Translations under genes and position numbers: made by a program
Origin: Microbacterium sp. W4I4
GTDB lineage: Bacteria; Actinomycetota; Actinomycetes; Actinomycetales; Microbacteriaceae
Direction: 5' to 3'
Length of the DNA: 64,000 nucleotides
NCBI RefSeq assembly: GCF_030816235.1
Contig: NZ_JAUSXT010000001.1
Location: forward strand, 1,674,001 to 1,738,000
Shown: positions 58,877 to 64,000 of the stretch, piece after piece
Position numbering within the stretch: position 1 is the first letter of the stretch
How the letters are laid out: each line of letters opens with the position of its first letter
Notes under the pieces: generated by a model
The model's database searches: none
What the model was told of the DNA's origin: nothing
What the model saw: only the letters and a program-made list of their open reading frames with translations

Positions 58877-61176
58877 ACCATGTCACTGCCGCCGCGCGGG
58901 AGATCCTCCGCGGCGATCCGCTTCTCGGCGCGGCGTTCATCACCGCCGAAGCGCCCCGGAATGCGGCCCCGCTCCTGTCGACGCGCGTTCGGCTCGAGCA
59001 GTCTTCGTCGCAGATCGCCGCCGCGAGCGTCCGGGCGACGGCGCTCGGAATCTACGAGCTGAACATCAATGACCGCCCTGTCACACAGTCCGTGCTGAAC
59101 CCTGGGTGGACCGCGTACGAGTGGCGGCTTCAGTACCAGGAGTTCGACGTCACACACATTGCCGACGATGCTGTCGACGAACTCCGCGTGGAGGCCAAAC
59201 TGGGCAACGGCTGGTACCGGGGAGATCTCGGGTTCGAAGGCGCGAACGCCAACTATGGCGACGAGATCGCCGTGTGCGCAGTACTGGAGATCACGTATCA
59301 CGACGGGACGACGCAGCGAATCCGCACCGGCGCAGACTGGGTCGCGCACACGTCGGACACTCCTGCGAACTCGCTCTACAACGGTCAGCGGATCGACGCA
59401 CGACTGCGAAGCGTGACCGATGCGCTTCCCGTGCGCGAGGTGGACGTCGATCGGTCGAGGTTGGTTCCGCAAGCAGGGCCACTGGTGCAACGTCATGAAC
59501 GACTACGCCCGCAACAGATCTGGACAAGCCCGCGGGGAGAGACTCTCGTCGATTTCGGACAGAATCTCGTGGGCTGGATCCGCTTCACCGTCACGGGACC
59601 CGCCGGCACCCAGATCACGATCCGGCATGCGGAAGTGCTTGAGCACGGCGAGCTGGGCACGAGGCCGTTGCGCCATGCGCGGGCCACTGACGTATTCGTC
59701 CTCTCAGGCGGCAGCGACACCTTCGAGCCGACGTTCACCTTCCACGGGTTCCGATACGCCGAGATCAGCGGATGGCCCGGCGAACTCGACGCGGACAGCA
59801 TCGAAGCCGTCGTAGTCCACTCTGCGACGCGCGCCACCAGCGAGTTCGAGTGCTCGGACCCCCTGGTCAACCAGCTCGTGCACAACTCCATCTGGGGACA
59901 GAAGGGAAACTTCCTGGACGTGCCCACCGACTGCCCCCAGCGCGACGAGCGGCTGGGCTGGACCGGTGACCTCGCGGCCTTCGCACCGTCCGCGTGCTTC
60001 CAATTCGACTCCGCCGACTTCATGCACAAATGGCTGCTCGACCTCCTGGAGGAGACGCGGCATCACCCCGAAGGCATCGTGCCCATAACCGTTCCTGACA
60101 TCCTGAAATACGCGGAGTTCACCAACGGATTCACGCTGAACGGGCTCGGGCCGACCGCGATCTGGAATGACGCCGCCGTCTGGGTTCCCCAGGCGCTGTG
60201 GCAGGCATACGGAGACGAGGACCGCCTCACTGCGCACTACCCGGCAATGGTTCTGTACCTGCAATCCGTCGAGCGCGTACTCAGCCCGTCCGGCCTCTGG
60301 GACGAAGGGTTCCAGTTCGGTGACTGGCTCGACCCGGATGCGCCCCCGGACCAGCCCGGCACCGCCAAAGCCGACCCGTATGTCGTCGCCACGGCCTGCT
60401 TGTTCCGCAGCGCCACTTTCGCGGCGGAGATCGCGGGCCTCCTGAACAAGCCAGAAGACGCTCAGCGTTGGACTGCACTTGCGGCACGTACCCGCGACGC
60501 CTTCAACACAGCTTACGTCGATGCGGGTCGCATCTTCTCGGACTGCGCGACCGTGTACGCTCTCGCGATCTGCTTCGGGCTGCTCGATCCTCCCGACCGC
60601 CGCGTCGCAGGCGACCGCCTCGCCGAGATCGTCGAAGCCGGCGACTACCGGATCACCACCGGATTCGCGGGGACACCATTTGTCACCTGGGCGCTCTCGG
60701 AGACGGGGCATGTCGATGCGGCTTATGCACTTCTTCTGGAGAAGAGCTGCCCGTCGTGGCTCTACTCGGTGACCATGGGAGCCACGACGATCTGGGAACG
60801 CTGGGACTCGATGCTGCCGGACGGCACGATCAATCCCGGTGAGATGACGAGCTTCAACCACTATGCACTCGGTGCGGTCACCGACTGGATCTATCAAGTG
60901 GTCGCCGGCATCCGTCCTGCCGAGCCCGGATACCGAAAGATTCGTATCCAGCCCGTCCCCGGGCCGGGCATCGATCACGTCCACGCGGCCCTGGAATCCG
61001 TCGTGGGTCGTATCTCTGTCGAATGGCGCAATGACCATGCAGGATTCACGCTCGCCGTGGAAACGCCTCAGGGCACCCCTACAGAGATCGTGCTGCCCGA
61101 CGGCAGCTCCACCCTCGTCGATGGAGGCGCGCACCACTTCCACGTCGACGCTGCTGTACGCGACCGGAGACTCTGA
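58873..61176 (+). CDS. GH78 alpha-L-rhamnosidase, ABC-operon member
   Basis: A 767-residue enzyme without signal peptide, so it acts on imported material. N-terminal beta domain VRATALGIYELNINDRPVTQSVLNPGWTAYEWRLQYQEFDVT; then VDFGQNLVGWIRFTVTGPAG; barrel with DVPTDCPQRDERLGWTGDLAAF (general acid Glu359) and GATTIWERWDSM (base Glu642), by analogy with SaRha78A. It is shorter than the GH78 at 51225 and clearly a different subtype. Translationally coupled to the MalG-type permease. Confidence 0.94.
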   Translation: MNHVTAAAREILRGDPLLGAAFITAEAPRNAAPLLSTRVRLEQSSSQIAAASVRATALGIYELNINDRPVTQSVLNPGWTAYEWRLQYQEFDVTHIADDAVDELRVEAKLGNGWYRGDLGFEGANANYGDEIAVCAVLEITYHDGTTQRIRTGADWVAHTSDTPANSLYNGQRIDARLRSVTDALPVREVDVDRSRLVPQAGPLVQRHERLRPQQIWTSPRGETLVDFGQNLVGWIRFTVTGPAGTQITIRHAEVLEHGELGTRPLRHARATDVFVLSGGSDTFEPTFTFHGFRYAEISGWPGELDADSIEAVVVHSATRATSEFECSDPLVNQLVHNSIWGQKGNFLDVPTDCPQRDERLGWTGDLAAFAPSACFQFDSADFMHKWLLDLLEETRHHPEGIVPITVPDILKYAEFTNGFTLNGLGPTAIWNDAAVWVPQALWQAYGDEDRLTAHYPAMVLYLQSVERVLSPSGLWDEGFQFGDWLDPDAPPDQPGTAKADPYVVATACLFRSATFAAEIAGLLNKPEDAQRWTALAARTRDAFNTAYVDAGRIFSDCATVYALAICFGLLDPPDRRVAGDRLAEIVEAGDYRITTGFAGTPFVTWALSETGHVDAAYALLLEKSCPSWLYSVTMGATTIWERWDSMLPDGTINPGEMTSFNHYALGAVTDWIYQVVAGIRPAEPGYRKIRIQPVPGPGIDHVHAALESVVGRISVEWRNDHAGFTLAVETPQGTPTEIVLPDGSSTLVDGGAHHFHVDAAVRDRRL

Positions 61177-61218
61177 GAAGCTGAGGTCCTGAGCGCAGTC
61201 AGACGCGAGCCGACACGC

Positions 61219-62334
61219 TCACAGCGATCCCGGGAAGGTGATCAGCTGCCGCAGCTCTGATCCGTCCGCCAGTCCATCCATCGCCTCGTTGAGCGCGTCG
61301 AGGGTGATCGAAGAAGAGATCAGCTTCTCTACCGGAAGACGACCACGCCGCCAGAGGTCGACGAAGATCGGGATGTCCCTGCTCGGCACGGCCGAGCCGA
61401 GGTAGCTGCCGATGATCGTCCGGGCCTCTGCTGTCAGCACCAGCGGTGAGATCGAGCTGCGGGCCTCCGGCGCTGGCAGGCCCACTGTGACCGTTCTTCC
61501 GCCGACCGCGGTCAGCTCGACTGCTGTTTCGAAGGCCCGTGCGTTGCCGGCGGCCTCGATCACAAGCGGCGCGCGCACCCCCAGGGCTGCGGCCTCGGTG
61601 GGCGAGTACGCTGCGGATGCCCCCAGCTGGAGTGCCCGCTCAAGCTTGCTGTCGACTGCGTCGACAGCGGTCACGCGACCGGCACTCTGCGCGATGGCGG
61701 TGAGCACTGCCGCCATACCCACGCCGCCAAGACCGACGACGATGACGTCCTCGCCCGGGGCAAGGCGGCCGGCGTTCATCACAGCACCTCCTCCGGTCAG
61801 CACCGCGCACCCGAGCAGCGCGGCCACCGTCGGGGGAACGTCAGGGGGGACCGGTACGACGGATCGCCGGTCGACAACCGCGTGGGTCGCGAAGGCCGAG
61901 ACGCCGAGGTGGTGTTGGACCGGCTCGCCGTCACGGTGCATTCGTCGCGCTCCGGACATGAGTGTGCCGTTCCCGTTCGCCGCCGAACCCGGCGTGCACG
62001 GCAGCCTGCCTTCGGTGCGGCACGCGTCGCACGCGCCGCACCGAGGCAGGAAGACCAGCACAACCCGCTCGCCCAGCTGGATGTCATCGACCCCGCTGCC
62101 GATGCCCTCGACGATTCCCGCACCCTCATGGCCGAGCAGCATGGGCAACGGTCGCACCCTGCTGCCGTTGACGACGGAGAGGTCCGAGTGACAGACCCCT
62201 GCCGCTTCGAGCCGGATCAGGAGCTCGCCGTCACCCGGCGGGTCCAGATCGAGGTCGCTGATCGACAAGGGACCGCTTTGGGCGTAGGGACGCGCGAGGG
62301 CGGACTCCGTCAGTACTGCGCCGCGAATTCTCAT
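61219..62334 (-). CDS. Zinc-dependent alcohol dehydrogenase
   Basis: A 371-residue class-III-like MDR enzyme. GVCHSDLSVVNG and LLGHEGAGIVEGIGSGVDDIQLGERV carry catalytic-zinc ligands; CGACDACRTEGRLPC is the four-cysteine structural-zinc site; VIVVGLGGVGMAAVLTAIAQ is the NAD site. It is like mycothiol/aryl-alcohol dehydrogenases of actinobacteria. It may oxidise an alcohol aglycone or lactaldehyde from rhamnose; this is inferred from context. AAAGGA precedes ATG 62334. It is downstream of the LacI gene on the same strand (41 bases), probably one unit. Confidence 0.92.
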   Translation of the reverse strand: MRIRGAVLTESALARPYAQSGPLSISDLDLDPPGDGELLIRLEAAGVCHSDLSVVNGSRVRPLPMLLGHEGAGIVEGIGSGVDDIQLGERVVLVFLPRCGACDACRTEGRLPCTPGSAANGNGTLMSGARRMHRDGEPVQHHLGVSAFATHAVVDRRSVVPVPPDVPPTVAALLGCAVLTGGGAVMNAGRLAPGEDVIVVGLGGVGMAAVLTAIAQSAGRVTAVDAVDSKLERALQLGASAAYSPTEAAALGVRAPLVIEAAGNARAFETAVELTAVGGRTVTVGLPAPEARSSISPLVLTAEARTIIGSYLGSAVPSRDIPIFVDLWRRGRLPVEKLISSSITLDALNEAMDGLADGSELRQLITFPGSL

Positions 62335-62375
62335 TCTTCTCGTCCTTTCGGAATCAACCATCTGCTGCAGACGAA

Positions 62376-63371
62376 TCAAGCCGACTCGCGGTCGATGACC
62401 TCGATCGCGTTCGCGCTCGACAGATGCGGGGCGGGTCGACCCGCGATGCCCTCCACGACCACCTTCGCCATGTGCTGCGCGATCATCTGCTCGTTCTGGC
62501 GCACGGTGGTCAGCGGCGGGACGAGGAATCGTGACAACGGCTCGTCGTCCACACCGATGAGTGCGAGGTCTCCTGGGGCTGATAGGCCGAGAGCCCGCAT
62601 CGCTGCCAGCAGTGCCGCTGCGACCTGATCGTTGTAGGCGGCCACCCCCGTGATCCCCTCGGCCAGCCAAGACTCCACGGCCGCCTTCGCGCCTTCGAAC
62701 GACGAGCCGATGTCGATGATCTCGGGGGCGTCCAGGCCGCGCTGCAAGGCTGCTAGCCGCGCTCCCTGCACCCTGAGCCGGATGAATGATTCCAGTTGTG
62801 GGTCAGTGATCGTCGCATACCCGATCCGCGTGTGCCCTCGCGACACCAGATGCTGCAACTGGAACTCTCCGATGTGCTCCTGCGGCACGACCACGGCACG
62901 TCCGAGCGCGGTGTCCCCCGCCAGCAACGCCGACGCGACATAAGTGCCGCCCGCCTGAATGACCGCCAGCTCGGCTCGGTCGATCTCGCCGAATGCGATC
63001 ACTGCGGCCGGCATGACCTCCCGCGACATCGTGACGAGCGACTGGCGCTCCTGCCGTCTACGAGTCAGCAGCACCAGGTCGCTGCGCTGCAACTCGTTGG
63101 TCAGCTCGTCGAGGATCCTCGCCATCACGTGGGTGAGCGGCCAGTCGGGCAGGATGAGCAGCACGACGTCGTTGCGTCCACGCCTCAGCGCCCGTGCGGC
63201 TGATGACGGCGTGTAATCCAACTCTCGTACAGCGTCGTATACGCGCTGGCGAGTGTGCTCCGGGATCTGCTGATTCGGGGTGTCGTTCAGCACATAGCTG
63301 ACCGTGGTCTTCGACACACCGGCGGCACGCGCCACGTCGAGCGCCGTCGCCCTGCGAGCTACTTGGGTCAC
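62376..63371 (-). CDS. LacI-family regulator of the rhamnoside/esterase regulon
   Basis: A 331-residue repressor. ATALDVARAAGVSKTTVSYVLNDTPNQQIPEHTRQRVYDAVRELDYTPSSAARALRR is the DNA-binding and hinge part; the effector domain follows (VVLLILPDWPLTHVMARILDEL to LVPPLTTVRQNEQMIAQHM). GTG start with GGGAGG five bases upstream. The palindrome at 63463-63480 is in its own upstream region and the same palindrome lies at 54895-54910, so it probably regulates itself, the divergent hydrolase and the esterase-GH78 operon. Confidence 0.93.
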   Translation of the reverse strand: MTQVARRATALDVARAAGVSKTTVSYVLNDTPNQQIPEHTRQRVYDAVRELDYTPSSAARALRRGRNDVVLLILPDWPLTHVMARILDELTNELQRSDLVLLTRRRQERQSLVTMSREVMPAAVIAFGEIDRAELAVIQAGGTYVASALLAGDTALGRAVVVPQEHIGEFQLQHLVSRGHTRIGYATITDPQLESFIRLRVQGARLAALQRGLDAPEIIDIGSSFEGAKAAVESWLAEGITGVAAYNDQVAAALLAAMRALGLSAPGDLALIGVDDEPLSRFLVPPLTTVRQNEQMIAQHMAKVVVEGIAGRPAPHLSSANAIEVIDRESA

Positions 63372-63462
63372 GTCGACCTCCCGTTGTTGTTGCTCTCCAG
63401 GCTACTGATCAGATTCACCAGGTTCGACCCAGCCGCTGATCGGATGCATCCCTGCTCGACTT

Positions 63463-63480
63463 TACTGATTCGAATCAGTA
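63463..63480. promoter_or_regulatory. LacI-type operator, copy 2
   Basis: TACTGATT-CG-AATCAGTA, a perfect 18-bp palindrome between the LacI gene and the divergent hydrolase. It contains the 16-bp palindrome found at 54895-54910. Confidence 0.9.
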
Positions 63481-63535
63481 ACATGGGTCATCGGAGCCAC
63501 GAGGTCGTCGTCTCCACGAAAAACTAGGAGAGTCA

Positions 63536-64000
63536 GTGTCGACGAGCATCAAGTCGAAGTCCGAGTGCGAAGCCACGATCGCAGCCTTCGAGGTCGGCGA
63601 CCTCCTCATCGAGGGTCCGCATGGCTCGATCCCGCTGCGAACCTATCTGCCGAAGGATGCGACGCAGGGGCTCGTCTGGGTTCACGGGGGCGCGTTCTCT
63701 TTCGGCGGTCTCGACGACGCGGAGAGCGACTGGGTCTCCCAACGCATAGCCGCGAGCGGCATCGCAGTCGTCGCCGTCGACTATCGGCTCGCGCCGGTAC
63801 CCGACTGGCTGGCGACCGCAACCGGAACCCCAACCCGTTCAGGGGTTCATTTTCCCGTCGCATCCGAGGAGGTGGATGCCGCGTTCCGCTGGGCGACCAC
63901 AAGCACCCCTGGCGTAGCGCCGAGCGCGTGGTCGCTGGGCGGCGCCAGCGCGGGGGCGGCTCTCGCGTCCGGTGCAGCGCTTCGCCTCCGCGACAGTGCA
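63536..64000 (+). CDS. Alpha/beta-hydrolase (HSL-type esterase), 3' end cut off
   Basis: The first 155 codons of an esterase. GTG start with AGGAG five bases upstream (63526-63530). GLVWVHGGAFSFGGLDDAES is the oxyanion motif, VAVDYRLAPVPDW the next strand, and WSLGGASAGAALASGAAL the nucleophile elbow; the aspartate and histidine are past the window end. It is divergent from the LacI gene with the operator between, so it belongs to the same regulon. Closest in pattern to the esterases at 53948 and 24193. Confidence 0.9.
   Translation, partial: MSTSIKSKSECEATIAAFEVGDLLIEGPHGSIPLRTYLPKDATQGLVWVHGGAFSFGGLDDAESDWVSQRIAASGIAVVAVDYRLAPVPDWLATATGTPTRSGVHFPVASEEVDAAFRWATTSTPGVAPSAWSLGGASAGAALASGAALRLRDSA

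Overview
The window is high-GC DNA in the style of an actinobacterium, most like Microbacteriaceae. Signs are the strong G/C third-position bias, frequent GTG starts, an actinobacterial flavour to the regulators, a choice-of-anchor protein ending in an LALTG sorting signal, and many genes that appear to start on leaderless transcripts (a TAnnnT box 6-7 nt before the start codon). It is chromosomal and carries one complete tRNA gene and one tRNA fragment. Genus assignment is inference.

Layout. 0-11.5 kb holds housekeeping and stress genes: a cut-off esterase, a zinc/cadmium-type CDF exporter with its ArsR repressor, a VOC/TipA-type MerR pair, NhaA, a TetR plus ABC-2 exporter, an aminoglycoside-phosphotransferase-like kinase, a MarR regulator, a flotillin and a TetR with a TTG start. 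11.6-27.9 kb holds a sortase-type surface protein with about 29 Thr-Asp-Pro repeats, the helicase HrpB, a second ABC-2 exporter with a TetR, L-serine dehydratase, a stand-alone fumarate reductase/succinate dehydrogenase-type flavoprotein opposite a LysR regulator, tRNA-Arg(ACG), a GntR regulator next to a frameshifted esterase, the MetP/MetS amino-acid transporter, a flavin reductase and a YciI-like protein. 28-34.1 kb is a plant-polysaccharide locus: a LacI regulator and two large secreted GH43 enzymes, with two identical 16-bp operator-like repeats upstream. 34.2-45.2 kb holds a large LuxR (LAL-type) regulator, a 1466-residue secreted tandem Ig/cadherin-like protein, an oxidoreductase-MFS-thioesterase operon opposite an HxlR regulator, and a secreted peptidoglycan-binding protein.

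At 45.42-45.48 kb lies the 3' half of a tRNA-Ser(GCU) gene followed by its own terminator, without the 5' half. This looks like the chromosome-side attachment scar of an integrated element that would extend rightwards. What follows to the window end is a coherent glycoside-catabolism cluster: TetR and GH3 beta-glycosidase with an MFS sugar transporter, an operon of two alpha/beta-hydrolases and a GH78 alpha-L-rhamnosidase, a TetR opposite a sugar ABC transporter (binding lipoprotein and two permeases, no ATPase) co-transcribed with a second GH78 rhamnosidase, a zinc alcohol dehydrogenase, a LacI regulator and a further hydrolase cut by the window end. The same palindrome, ACTGATTCGAATCAGT, lies before the 54.9 kb operon and before the 63.5 kb hydrolase, suggesting one LacI regulon.

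The likely joint job of the right third is uptake of rhamnosylated (perhaps acylated) plant glycosides, trimming by GH78 and GH3 enzymes and esterases, and oxidation of the products. Substrates are inferred from family membership only.
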